A stretch of DNA of 64,000 bases from Shewanella sp. Choline-02u-19 (GCF_002836205.1 NZ_PJBE01000013.1:930001-994000); one strand, 5' to 3'; positions 18,158 to 26,769 are shown, counted from the stretch's first letter. Made by a program: numbers and translations. The notes: a model not told the origin generated them from the sequence alone.

Positions 18158-18357
18158 GTTTAAACCTTTCGCAATAAGTAATGAAATCGTTTGATTCACT
18201 GTTTAATAATAACTTCTATGGCAACTATAGGCCGAAGTCGTAAAATGTGCCCTGTAAAAAGAGCTAAAATCTGTTGCTTACCCGGCATAGAGCCTTGGGG
18301 CAAGCTGAGTGTTTGTGCTAGAGTTAGGCTTGTTATTGATTCTTATAGGAGCCATTT

Positions 18358-18801
18358 TTGAGCATTTATGTTCTCAAAACCCTAGGTGAAGGCCGTCGTT
18401 ATATGAAGACTTGGCCTATGGTTAGACAACTGAGTTTTTACTTTCCTGAGTATCGCGTTATGCGCGCCACTCAAATTGCTTTGCCATTAATGCCGTTTTT
18501 GGCCATATTGGCGGGTGCAAGTCAGTTATACCTGCACGGTTGGGATTACCTACCTCAGGCAATCACCATTGCTTTGTTCTTTATTAGCTTACCTATTCAA
18601 GGTCTGCTTTGGTTAGGTTGGCGCTCTCGCCATCCCTTGCCGTTATCTTTATTTGACTGGGGTAATCAGTTATCAACAAAACTGCTGCAAATGGGGGTTA
18701 ATTGTCGACCCTTAGGCGCTAAAGCTTGCTACTTCGATATGGCGCTTATTCTAAAAGCGGCATTCGAGTGTTTGGATGCAAGTTATTGGGAAGAGCTTTA
18801 G
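18358..18801 (+). CDS. yfbV: UPF0208 membrane protein YfbV
   Basis: 147 aa. The start is TTG at 18358 with TAGGAG upstream; the next ATG (YMKTWPM) would remove conserved N-terminal residues. Two membrane segments lie near residues 43-60 and 68-85 (ALPLMPFLAILAGA; ITIALFFISLPIQGLLWLGWRS), followed by the family phrase SRHPLPLS and a C-terminal soluble part. E. coli YfbV contributes to chromosome Ter macrodomain insulation. It sits beside ackA-pta as in enterics. Confidence 0.92.
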   Translation: MSIYVLKTLGEGRRYMKTWPMVRQLSFYFPEYRVMRATQIALPLMPFLAILAGASQLYLHGWDYLPQAITIALFFISLPIQGLLWLGWRSRHPLPLSLFDWGNQLSTKLLQMGVNCRPLGAKACYFDMALILKAAFECLDASYWEEL

Positions 18802-18836
18802 CTTTTGTTTGCTTTTATTGCTGAACGTAAGAACAT

Positions 18837-19577
18837 TTAGTAAATGGCATTAATACCCATATCGATGAAGACTTGCTTTATCTGTTCCATTGTTTCAGAA
18901 CTTGGAGGCGAGATCTGGCTGAGTTCATACTCTTCACCCATCGCTTCCCATTTATGTTTACCTAACTCGTGGTAGGGCAGTAATTCTACTTTCTCAACAT
19001 TGCTCATTGGCTTAATAAACTCAGCCAGCGCTTGTGCAGATGGAATGTCGTCTGTAAATCCACCGACAACTACATATCGAATCCAGGTTTTTTTACCACG
19101 TTTGTGCAAATACTCGGCAAACTGCAACGTACGTTGATTACTCACTTTTGTGAGGTCGATGTGCTTTTTGTCGTTCATCTGTTTTATATCAAGTAACACC
19201 AGATCGGTATTATCGAGTAACTCATCAATGACTGGCGTATATTTACGCACGAATCCATTGGTGTCTAAGCAGGTATGAATACCTTCTTTTTTACAGGCTT
19301 GAAAAAGCTCAGCAACGAACTCAGCTTGTAATACAGCTTCACCGCCACTCGCCGTGACTCCACCACCACTGGCTTCAAGAAAAGGTCGATAGCTAATGAT
19401 TTGGCTCATTAGCTCATCGACTTTAATTTCATTACCGCCGTGTAGATCCCAAGTATCGCGGTTATGACAGTATTGGCAACGCATTAAACAACCTTGCATA
19501 AAGGTGATAAATCTTATGCCGGGTCCGTCAACAGTACCAAAGGACTCTAGGGAATGAATTCGACCTATTACTGCCAT
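18837..19577 (-). CDS. pflA: Pyruvate formate-lyase 1-activating enzyme
   Basis: 246 aa; ATG at 19577 with AAGGAG upstream. This radical SAM enzyme has the Fe-S cluster motif CxxxCxxC at Cys30, Cys34 and Cys37 (QGCLMRCQYCHNRDTWD), the GGE motif in ASGGGVTASGGEAVLQ, and a DIKQM stretch. It abstracts hydrogen from the glycine of PflB to make the active glycyl radical. It follows pflB by 63 bp in the same direction, so the two form a pflBA operon. Confidence 0.98.
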   Translation of the reverse strand: MAVIGRIHSLESFGTVDGPGIRFITFMQGCLMRCQYCHNRDTWDLHGGNEIKVDELMSQIISYRPFLEASGGGVTASGGEAVLQAEFVAELFQACKKEGIHTCLDTNGFVRKYTPVIDELLDNTDLVLLDIKQMNDKKHIDLTKVSNQRTLQFAEYLHKRGKKTWIRYVVVGGFTDDIPSAQALAEFIKPMSNVEKVELLPYHELGKHKWEAMGEEYELSQISPPSSETMEQIKQVFIDMGINAIY

Positions 19578-19640
19578 TTCTGCTCCTTGTAAGGCTGGTG
19601 CAACATTGTGCTACGCCAGCCTAATCGACACTAAATCTGC

Positions 19641-21923
19641 TTACAGACCTTTAGTAAAGGTACGTGTGATAACGTCTTGCTGTTGCTCAGGGGTTAGCGA
19701 GTTAAAGCGCACTGCGTAACCAGAAACACGGATGGTTAGTTGAGGATACTTATCTGGATTAACCACGGCATCTTCAAGCATTTCACGGTTCATCACGTTA
19801 ACGTTGAGGTGTTGACCACCTTCACGGCTATCGTTATGGGCAAAGTAACCATCCATTAGTGCAGCAAGGTTGGCTTTACGACCATCTTCATCTTTACCTA
19901 ACGCATTAGGTACGATAGAGAAAGTGTAAGAGATCCCGTCTTGTGCATGAGCAAATGGTAGTTTAGCAACTGATGTTAAAGAAGCGATAGCGCCTTTTTC
20001 ATCACGACCGTGCATTGGGTTTGCGCCTGGAGCAAAAGGTGCGCCTGCTGGACGTCCATCAGGTGTGTTACCTGTCTTCTTACCGTAAACCACGTTAGAG
20101 GTAATGGTTAAGATAGACTGAGTCGGGATCGCATTGCGGTACATCTTCATGCTACGGATCTTAGCCATAAAGCGTTCAACAAGGTCGGTTGCTAAATCAT
20201 CAACGCGTGCATCGTTGTTACCAAATTTAGGATAGTCACCACTGATGTCAAAATCGACAGCAATGCCGTTTTCGTCACGAATTGGTTTAACAGTACCGAA
20301 TTTAATGGCTGAAAGTGAATCAGCAGCAATTGATAGACCCGCAATACCACACGCCATAGTACGACGAACATCTCTGTCATGAAGGGCCATAAGTGCAGCT
20401 TCATAAGAGTACTTGTCGTGCATGAAGTGAATAGCGTTCAATGCAGATACATATTGCGTTGCAAGCCAGTCCATCATGGTGTCTAAACGACCCATAACAT
20501 CATCAAAGTCTAAAACTTCATCAGTGATAGGCGCGTACTTAGGACCGATTTGAGTCTTAAGTTTTTCATCAACACCACCGTTGATTGCATAAAGCATTGT
20601 CTTAGCAAGGTTGGCACGAGCACCGAAGAACTGCATGTGCTTACCAACAACCATAGGGCTTACACAACATGCGATAGCATAATCGTCAGATGCAAAATCT
20701 GGACGCATTAGGTCATCGTTTTCATATTGGATAGCGCTAGTATCAATCGATACTTTAGCCGAGTACTTCTTGAAGTTAAGCGGTAACGCCTCTGACCATA
20801 GAACCGTAATGTTTGGCTCTGGGCTAGGGCCCATGTTGTACAATGTGTGTAAGAAACGGAAGCTAGAGCGAGTCACTAGTGTACGGCCGTCAAGACCCAT
20901 ACCCGCGATTGACTCTGTAGCCCAGATTGGGTCACCAGAGAATAGCTCGTCGTATTCTGGCGTACGTAGGAAACGTACCATACGTAGCTTCATCACGAAA
21001 TGGTCAACCATTTCCTGTGCTGCTTGCTCTGTTAGTACACCCGCTTCGATATCACGTTCGATAAAGATATCGAGGAAGCTTGAAGTACGACCAAGTGACA
21101 TTGCCGCGCCATTTTGGCTCTTAACAGCTGCAAGGTAACCAAAGTAAGTCCACTGAATAGCTTCTTTAGCATTAGTGGCTGGCAAAGAGATATCGAAGCC
21201 ATAGCTTGCAGCCATCTTCTTCATCTGGCCAAGCGCTTTATGCTGCTCTGCAATCTCTTCACGAAGTTGCATAGTGTAAGACAAGTTCTCGCCAGTTTCG
21301 AAGTCAGCTTGAAGCGAACCGAATTGAGCAAACTTATCTTGCATTAAATAGTCGATACCATATAGCGCGATACGACGGTAGTCACCAATGATACGGCCAC
21401 GACCGTAAGCATCAGGTAAACCAGTTAAAATCCCAGACTTACGACAGCCCATGATTTCAGGGGTATAAATGTCGAAAACACCTTGGTTGTGTGTTTTACG
21501 TAACTCTGAGTAAACATACTTGATGTTTGAGTCCAGCTCACGGCCATAAGCAGCACAAGAGCTTTCTACCATGCGGATACCACCGTTAGGCAACATTGCA
21601 CGCTTAAGCGGTGCTTCTGTTTGTAAACCAACAATGGTTTCTAAATCTTTAGTGATGTAACCCGCTTCGTGAGAGGTAATTGTTGATACTTTATCTGTAT
21701 CAAAATCAACAGGAGCGTGAGTGCTGTTTTCTTGCTTAACACCAACCATCACTTTATCCCAAAGTTCGGTCGTGGCTGCAGTCGCTTCTGCTAAGAAAGA
21801 CTCATCGCCCTCGTAAGGAGTGTAGTTAGCTTGAATAAAATCACGCACATTGACTTCAGTTTTCCAATCGCCTGACGTGAAACCTTCCCACGCGTTTGCA
21901 AACTGTTCAGTTTTTTCGGTCAT
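19641..21923 (-). CDS. pflB: Formate C-acetyltransferase (pyruvate formate-lyase)
   Basis: 760 aa, the same length as E. coli PflB. The adjacent active-site cysteines are Cys419-Cys420 (AIACCVSPM) and the radical glycine is Gly735 in RVSGYAVRF near the C-terminus. It cleaves pyruvate plus CoA to acetyl-CoA and formate under anaerobic conditions, supplying Pta-AckA and a formate channel. All key residues are intact. The upstream region contains a PdhR-like palindrome (22112-22128), consistent with pyruvate-responsive control. Confidence 0.99.
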   Translation of the reverse strand: MTEKTEQFANAWEGFTSGDWKTEVNVRDFIQANYTPYEGDESFLAEATAATTELWDKVMVGVKQENSTHAPVDFDTDKVSTITSHEAGYITKDLETIVGLQTEAPLKRAMLPNGGIRMVESSCAAYGRELDSNIKYVYSELRKTHNQGVFDIYTPEIMGCRKSGILTGLPDAYGRGRIIGDYRRIALYGIDYLMQDKFAQFGSLQADFETGENLSYTMQLREEIAEQHKALGQMKKMAASYGFDISLPATNAKEAIQWTYFGYLAAVKSQNGAAMSLGRTSSFLDIFIERDIEAGVLTEQAAQEMVDHFVMKLRMVRFLRTPEYDELFSGDPIWATESIAGMGLDGRTLVTRSSFRFLHTLYNMGPSPEPNITVLWSEALPLNFKKYSAKVSIDTSAIQYENDDLMRPDFASDDYAIACCVSPMVVGKHMQFFGARANLAKTMLYAINGGVDEKLKTQIGPKYAPITDEVLDFDDVMGRLDTMMDWLATQYVSALNAIHFMHDKYSYEAALMALHDRDVRRTMACGIAGLSIAADSLSAIKFGTVKPIRDENGIAVDFDISGDYPKFGNNDARVDDLATDLVERFMAKIRSMKMYRNAIPTQSILTITSNVVYGKKTGNTPDGRPAGAPFAPGANPMHGRDEKGAIASLTSVAKLPFAHAQDGISYTFSIVPNALGKDEDGRKANLAALMDGYFAHNDSREGGQHLNVNVMNREMLEDAVVNPDKYPQLTIRVSGYAVRFNSLTPEQQQDVITRTFTKGL

Positions 21924-22111
21924 CGTACTGTTACCTTTTGTTTGGGATAAAGGGTATTGGGTATCGGCTTTGCCTTAATACACCAATAGCTATTTTAAAA
22001 CGCCTCTTTAACTCTATCGCTAAGAAGCGCGCGGAAGTGAGCACACTCCTCTGAAATCTGTTTGGTTGTCTTCATCAGTAACATCGTAATGCTTTGGATG
22101 TTAACTTTATA

Positions 22112-22128
22112 AATTGGTAAGACCAATT
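22112..22128. promoter_or_regulatory. PdhR-like operator upstream of pflBA
   Basis: Perfect palindrome, arms AATTGGT and ACCAATT around AAG, 189 bp upstream of the pflB start. It fits the GntR-family PdhR site known from E. coli (ATTGGT-N3-ACCAAT). The same core recurs at 24153-24175. Confidence 0.75.
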
Positions 22129-22315
22129 AACCATTCGTATATTAGCATGGCAGTCAGTATGCTGCACCTTTATCAAAGTGGAAATCGTTCATAAATACTA
22201 AAAGTGTTAACAAGGCAGCATTTTCTGAACAATTTAATGTTTGCATCCTTTTACGATGTCAGGTATTCGAGAGTTGGTCCGATTTTCGCAAGTAGATTTG
22301 TATTATCAATATTTG

Positions 22316-22358
22316 CTTTGATACTACTGGTTGATAAAACTAATGATGAGTATCAAAG
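22316..22358. promoter_or_regulatory. Spaced inverted repeat in the pflB upstream region
   Basis: Perfect 10-bp arms CTTTGATACT and AGTATCAAAG separated by 23 bp. The spacing suits a looped or two-dimer operator better than a terminator; the TTGAT/ATCAA cores recall FNR/CRP half-sites but in the wrong spacing. Confidence 0.4.
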
Positions 22359-22389
22359 ATGTTGATAAGGATTATAGATGAGAAAATGA

Positions 22390-22414
22390 GGAAGAGAGCG
22401 GAGGACTCTCTTCC
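22390..22414 (-). terminator. Probable terminator of the DUF3360 gene
   Basis: 9-bp stem GGAAGAGAG/CTCTCTTCC with a 7-nt loop, 11 bp past the stop. On the minus strand the tail is TCATTTTCT, only moderately T-rich. Confidence 0.6.
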
Positions 22415-22424
22415 TTATTATAAT

Positions 22425-23957
22425 TTAAAGCAGTGCCGGTATACCTGTGATCATACCAACCGCTAGCATCGCAGCCAGACAGATAATAAACGCTAACCCT
22501 GGGATAACGATACGGTCAGTTACCGACAGTGATTTGGCGCGTTCTTTATCACCGATTAGACCATTGTTGTCTAAGAACATGGTCAATGCCCATGCTAATA
22601 CTGGGTTTGCCACAAAGGCGGCAAAGATACATATACCCGCGGCTTGGCTGTTTTTAGTGTTTTTCACCATCTGCATACCCGCTTCAAGTAATGGTAAAAA
22701 CACGCCAACTAAAAGTGCAATCGACATGACAGGACGCCAGACGGTGATATCCATCGGATAACCAATGACTGCGACAGCGATACACATAATGCCGAGCAAA
22801 ATAGCACCCGCTGGAATAGGACGCTTAGCAATCGCAGCAGGGATCATATAGGTCCCCCACGATGAGGTGATATTACCGCCACCGACTGCAGTTCCGACAA
22901 TTTGACGTAGAGAACAGGTTGTCATTGTGTCATCAACATCCATCAATACTTTCTCAGAACCCTTTGGATAGTTGAGCTCTTGGAAAATTCGGTGTCCCAG
23001 AAAATCTGGTGACCACATCGCCACAGCGAGAATGGCAAACGGTAATGACGCGATGAAATGTTGGAGGTTAGGTAAGCCTAACTGCCAGCCATATTCAGTT
23101 GAGCCCCACCAATACATAGGGTTTAAATTTGGGATGCCTGGTTCAGTTACAAACTGAAGGTCTAGCCCAGCGCCAAGTGCAAAAGCCAGTATTATTGCGG
23201 CAATTGAACACAGTGGAATGGCTAGCCAGCGTTTACCTATTTTAGCGAGGTAGGAGTAGAGGATGACGTTGGCTAATAAAATAAAGAAAGCGACATAGCC
23301 TAGGCTGTAATCTAAAGCATGTTTAGCCTCAAGTCCGCCAGCCCAATCAAATAATGAGGTTATTTGACTTTTAGCACCCATAAAACCTAAGAAAACGAGC
23401 AAGCCACCTGCCACGCCACTGCTGGTCAAGTTAACTAACTTAGACCCGCCTTTAAAGTAACTAAGAATGAGGCCAAATACACCGAGCAAAATGGCTAATG
23501 CCAGTGGATGAGCTCCTGCTAACGCGATAGCACCAATCAAAGGGATCATTGGTCCATGATTACCGCCGAGATTGGCTCGGGGATTAATAAATCCTGAGCT
23601 AATAATACAAAAGAGTAGGGCCGGAATAAGCATTTCAACCCGCACGACTTGGATAGCAAATTCAGCTCCCAAGTTGACGTGTTCCCAACGAGCTGACAGA
23701 CCTGAGGCCCATGCCGCCATAACCGCTGAGTACATTACAGTGATACCTATAGTACCTGCAATGGCAGGGACTAAGTCTTCCCATTCGAACCTAAAGTCTC
23801 TACCTGGGAGATTAAGCCCCCAACGCTTTGGCTTCATGATTTTTAGCTCATTATCCAAATACTCTTCGCGGGTATTGAACTCTGATGCTGGTCTGTGAAG
23901 TGCTTGGTAGCTCTGTTCAGAGCCATCTACTGCTTCATTCTTTACTGATTCAGGCAT
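22425..23957 (-). CDS. DUF3360-like multi-pass permease
   Basis: 510 aa. A hydrophilic N-terminal tail of about 60 residues is followed by 11-13 predicted membrane segments with short loops. The sequence suggests a DUF3360 protein, related in general layout to NCS2/SulP carriers; this assignment is from memory. Notable conserved-looking loops are RANLGGNHGPMIPLIGA and TAVGGGNITSSWGTYMIPA, placed like the half-helix substrate sites of NCS2 carriers. It lies between pflBA and the FocA-type gene and carries a PdhR-like palindrome 196 bp upstream, so transport of pyruvate or another fermentation acid is a reasonable but untested inference. Confidence 0.7.
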   Translation of the reverse strand: MPESVKNEAVDGSEQSYQALHRPASEFNTREEYLDNELKIMKPKRWGLNLPGRDFRFEWEDLVPAIAGTIGITVMYSAVMAAWASGLSARWEHVNLGAEFAIQVVRVEMLIPALLFCIISSGFINPRANLGGNHGPMIPLIGAIALAGAHPLALAILLGVFGLILSYFKGGSKLVNLTSSGVAGGLLVFLGFMGAKSQITSLFDWAGGLEAKHALDYSLGYVAFFILLANVILYSYLAKIGKRWLAIPLCSIAAIILAFALGAGLDLQFVTEPGIPNLNPMYWWGSTEYGWQLGLPNLQHFIASLPFAILAVAMWSPDFLGHRIFQELNYPKGSEKVLMDVDDTMTTCSLRQIVGTAVGGGNITSSWGTYMIPAAIAKRPIPAGAILLGIMCIAVAVIGYPMDITVWRPVMSIALLVGVFLPLLEAGMQMVKNTKNSQAAGICIFAAFVANPVLAWALTMFLDNNGLIGDKERAKSLSVTDRIVIPGLAFIICLAAMLAVGMITGIPALL

Positions 23958-24152
23958 AATTTCTCATTCTCCGAGAAGAATTTAGGTGATTCATCGGGAT
24001 TCGTAACTGCTTTTGGGTATTCCCTGTGAATTAACAACTTGTGTCGCAATAAGTGTAGTCGACTTCAAGCCTTTGTTAACGCTTCTGTAACGACCAAATA
24101 TTAGGCATTGTTACTGCTAAATGGGGGTTACAGTGATAATCCATTACACAAT

Positions 24153-24175
24153 GTAAATTGGTCTGACCAATTTAC
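24153..24175. promoter_or_regulatory. PdhR-like operator between the DUF3360 and focA-CBS genes
   Basis: Perfect palindrome with 10-bp arms GTAAATTGGT and ACCAATTTAC around CTG. Its core is the same ATTGGT-N3-ACCAAT as the site upstream of pflB. It is nearer to the DUF3360 start (196 bp) than to focA (over 700 bp). Confidence 0.8.
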
Positions 24176-24523
24176 CTCGCAAATATTAACATAGCCACCA
24201 AGGTACAACATCAAGTATCAAAGTTATTGAATGTGCTGTTTGGGTAATTTGAGAGCAACTTAACAACTTATAAAGTGATCACTAAACAATCGAATAATAG
24301 GCATGTAATTTGCCTTAGTGTCTAGATCAATAAACGCGACAAAAACGCTTAAATTATAACCGTCAGTAAAGTTATCTTGCTACGGAGCAATCATAGTCAC
24401 AATAATTGGACGTTTGTCACACCAGATTTAAAGCTTGGTGTGATCTATGCCCGTTTTAGTGTTGATTGAGGAATTCTCGAGATCTATCGATAACCGTAAA
24501 ATGGCTTATTCATGTGCTTGAAA

Positions 24524-24537
24524 TTGACTCAAATCAA
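24524..24537. promoter_or_regulatory. FNR/EtrA-like box upstream of focA-CBS
   Basis: TTGACTCAAATCAA differs at one position from TTGAT-N4-ATCAA, the FNR consensus. It lies 366 bp upstream of the transporter start, which is far unless transcription starts near it. Confidence 0.5.
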
Positions 24538-24750
24538 CTGAATAGATAGCACTGTTTATACACGTCACTTATTACTCTTGTTAACCTTTAATCAGCGATT
24601 GATGATCCTTTTTTCTTTGTTGTTGTTTTTTATATCCTCCGAAATAATACAGAGCAATAAATAAATTCTAATTACATACAATGACTTATGTTGGTTGTTG
24701 CTGTTTTTTACAATTTTAACAACTCTATTTTGTTGACTTTTCATATCAAT

Positions 24751-24775
24751 AATAATGATAGCGACCATCATTATT
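24751..24775. promoter_or_regulatory. Palindromic operator candidate before focA-CBS
   Basis: Perfect 9-bp arms AATAATGAT and ATCATTATT around a 7-bp centre. A TTGACT hexamer at 24733-24738 sits about 16 bp before AATGAT, so the palindrome may overlap a promoter -10 element. It resembles an expanded Fur-type repeat, but the centre is too long for a standard Fur box. Confidence 0.45.
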
Positions 24776-24853
24776 ACCCAATTTTATTGGGCGTGTTATT
24801 AGGTTAATTTTGTTCTCAGACCGAGAGAAGCGATGGATTAACAGGAGAATTTA

Positions 24854-24916
24854 ATGAATGTAGCGCATATTAAGTTTAGTGACGTAAAGGCGAGGGGGAA
24901 GCATGACTGCACATAG
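24854..24916 (+). CDS. 20-aa leader ORF overlapping the focA-CBS start
   Basis: ATG at 24854 has an excellent ribosome-binding site (AGGAGAATTTA). The frame encodes 20 residues (MNVAHIKFSD then VKARGKHDCT) and stops at TAG 24914-24916, 14 bp inside the transporter gene in another frame. The overlap and strong initiation signal suggest translational coupling or a regulatory leader. The peptide has no family resemblance. Confidence 0.45.
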   Translation: MNVAHIKFSDVKARGKHDCT

Positions 24917-26465
24917 TCAACCAAAGCTCATTCCTTTAACGCACCAAACGGAGACGACAACGAGCCCGGTGAATGCTGCAACGCCAAGTTTATACCAGCA
25001 AGCTGAAGGGTACGGTACAGATAAAGTGATTAAAGCCAAATGGGAATCCTTTGGTTTAGCAATATTTGCTGGTGCATTTATCGCATTGGCTTTTGTGTTC
25101 TATATTACGGTCACAACAGGCAGCAGCGGGCCCTGGGGGCTCATTCGACTAGCGGGAGGACTGGCTTTTAGTCTTGGCTTAATGTTGGTTGTGATCTGTG
25201 GTGGAGAGCTGTTTACAAGCACTGTATTGAGCAGCGTGGCTTGGGCACAGAAAAAAGTATCAAGTACGGACTTGCTTAAATGTTGGGCACGAGTCTACGC
25301 AGGAAATTTTGTGGGTGCGATGCTGATGTTGTGCATGATCGTTATCGCAGGCATGCAAAATTTGAACGACGGACAATGGGGTCTCAACGCACTTAATATC
25401 GCGCAACACAAGCTACACCATGGTTGGTGGCAAGCATTTGTATTGGGTATGTTGTGTAACATGTTGGTGTGTCTAGGTGTGTGGATGACATTCGCCAGTA
25501 AAGATGCATTAACTAAAGCAATTCTTTTGATGCTACCTGTCGCCATGTTTGTGAGTAGTGGCTTTGAACACAGCATTGCAAATCTGTTTATGGTCCCTCT
25601 CGGTATCGTTATAGCCCAATTTTCTGATCCAAGTTGGTTCGAAGCACTCAATGTGACGCAAAGTCAATTTGCAGACCTTACTATAAATCATTTTATTATC
25701 AATAATTTAATACCAGTGACTTTGGGCAACATTGTCGGCGGTGGCCTATTTGTTGGTTTGGGATATTGGTTAATAGAAAAGGCCGATCCAATAGCAAATC
25801 AAAGAACTACGTCTTCAAATAAACAAGCCTGCTTAGCGGAAGTTATTGCGTTAGCGACTTTTGATACTCAAATCGAAACCCCATTAGCAAAACAAGCAGA
25901 AGCAGAGTCTTCACTGATTGAGAGTAACAGCCATTCTCATCTATTCCCCGGAGTAAAAATAATGCCAAAAACAATTCAAAGACTAAATGTAAGCGATCTT
26001 ATGAACCCTACGCCATTCACTCTCACCGCGGATCTTTCTGTGTATGAAGGGCTTAAACAACTATCAGACAGCGCTAGTCGTGGCGCTCCCGTAGTCAACG
26101 AAAAAAAGCAGCTACTTGGGTTTATCTCACAGCAGGATCTGTTACGTAGTTTATGGTCTGAAGAATTTGTCCGTGGTATTAGCTTTAAAGTCGGTGACTT
26201 GATGCAAACCCAAGTATTAACAGTCTCGCCTTTAGATGCTGTTGCTGACTTGATTGAGTTAATGGTGGTCGATAGAAGCAAGCTATTCCCAGTCAATGAT
26301 AGTGCTATGTTGATAGGCAATACGTTTAAAAGCTATGAAGAGCGGCTACGCGGGGCGAATGCTAGCAAGCCAAGTGTCTTCCCTGTTGTCGATGAGGGCG
26401 TGTTATGTGGCGTTATCACCCGAGAAGATATCGCACAAAAAGTGTGTGATCTTTACAAGTTTTAA
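24903..26465 (+). CDS. FocA-type formate channel fused to a C-terminal CBS-domain pair
   Basis: 520 aa; ATG at 24903 with GAGGGGG upstream. Residues about 45-295 form a formate/nitrite transporter (FNT) domain with six membrane segments. The phrase SSGFEHSIANLFMVPLGIVI, including the pore His, and NNLIPVTLGNIVGGGL match E. coli FocA closely as I remember it. A linker of about 55 residues leads to two CBS motifs: VSDLMNPTPFTLTADLSV through LGFISQQDLLRSLW, then VGDLMQTQVLTVSPLDAV through GVITREDIAQKV. CBS pairs usually bind adenine nucleotides, so gating by energy state is an inference. A simple FocA has only the FNT part (about 285 aa). It lies next to pflBA, whose product is formate. Confidence 0.93.
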   Translation: MTAHSQPKLIPLTHQTETTTSPVNAATPSLYQQAEGYGTDKVIKAKWESFGLAIFAGAFIALAFVFYITVTTGSSGPWGLIRLAGGLAFSLGLMLVVICGGELFTSTVLSSVAWAQKKVSSTDLLKCWARVYAGNFVGAMLMLCMIVIAGMQNLNDGQWGLNALNIAQHKLHHGWWQAFVLGMLCNMLVCLGVWMTFASKDALTKAILLMLPVAMFVSSGFEHSIANLFMVPLGIVIAQFSDPSWFEALNVTQSQFADLTINHFIINNLIPVTLGNIVGGGLFVGLGYWLIEKADPIANQRTTSSNKQACLAEVIALATFDTQIETPLAKQAEAESSLIESNSHSHLFPGVKIMPKTIQRLNVSDLMNPTPFTLTADLSVYEGLKQLSDSASRGAPVVNEKKQLLGFISQQDLLRSLWSEEFVRGISFKVGDLMQTQVLTVSPLDAVADLIELMVVDRSKLFPVNDSAMLIGNTFKSYEERLRGANASKPSVFPVVDEGVLCGVITREDIAQKVCDLYKF

Positions 26466-26479
26466 GTTTGTTTGATATA

Positions 26480-26743
26480 TATACCCGTCCTACCTGAAGA
26501 TGCAGGATTCAGTGGGAGTTTAATGGGGTTTAATCAAAGCATTGATTGCAAGTAATGGTCGCTCCCTTGATAAAATCAATAATGTAGAGTAAACCCCATT
26601 AAAACCCATCGCTGAAGGCGTTGTGCAAGCCCACTTCGTTGTTGCACTAACTTAAAAGGGAATAACCATTTCTATATTAATGCGTCTAGAATTGAACTCG
26701 CACACCGCCTCTGAAACGAGCATCTTCAAGTAGAATGGGTATA
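26480..26743. repeat. MITE-like intergenic element with terminal inverted repeats
   Basis: A 264-bp element bounded by 24-bp imperfect inverted repeats: TATACCCGTCCTACC at the left end and its partner ending GTAGAATGGGTATA at the right (3 mismatches in 24). Inside is a perfect 14-bp inverted repeat, TTTAATGGGGTTTA (26519-26532) and TAAACCCCATTAAA (26590-26603). It encodes no protein. The structure fits a non-autonomous mobile element; I have the impression that such ends recur in Shewanella genomes, but that is unchecked. Confidence 0.7.
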
Positions 26744-26769
26744 GAGGTGCGATGAACCATTGCACCTCT
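26743..26769. terminator. Hairpin near the LysR gene 3' end
   Basis: Arms AGAGGTGC and GCACCTCT pair perfectly around 11 nt. Neither side has a strong T run (TTGTCTCTTTC on plus), so terminator function is only possible. Confidence 0.35.

Larger units (their letters stand above)
21924..22424. other. pflB upstream region
   Basis: 501 bp between the DUF3360 stop and the pflB start. It holds a terminator-like hairpin at 22390-22414, a spaced inverted repeat at 22316-22358, the PdhR-like palindrome at 22112-22128, and presumably the pflB promoters. No gene is seen. Confidence 0.7.
23958..24902. other. Divergent regulatory region between the DUF3360 and focA-CBS genes
   Basis: 945 bp, strongly AT-rich. 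It contains a PdhR-like palindrome (24153-24175), an FNR-like box (24524-24537), a 25-bp palindrome (24751-24775), a small hairpin CCCAAT/ATTGGG near 24778-24792, and a 20-codon leader ORF starting at 24854. No full-size gene is seen. Confidence 0.7.

Noticed and set aside
24751..24775. Fur box
   Set aside because: The arms resemble Fur half-sites, but the 7-bp centre does not fit the usual spacing.
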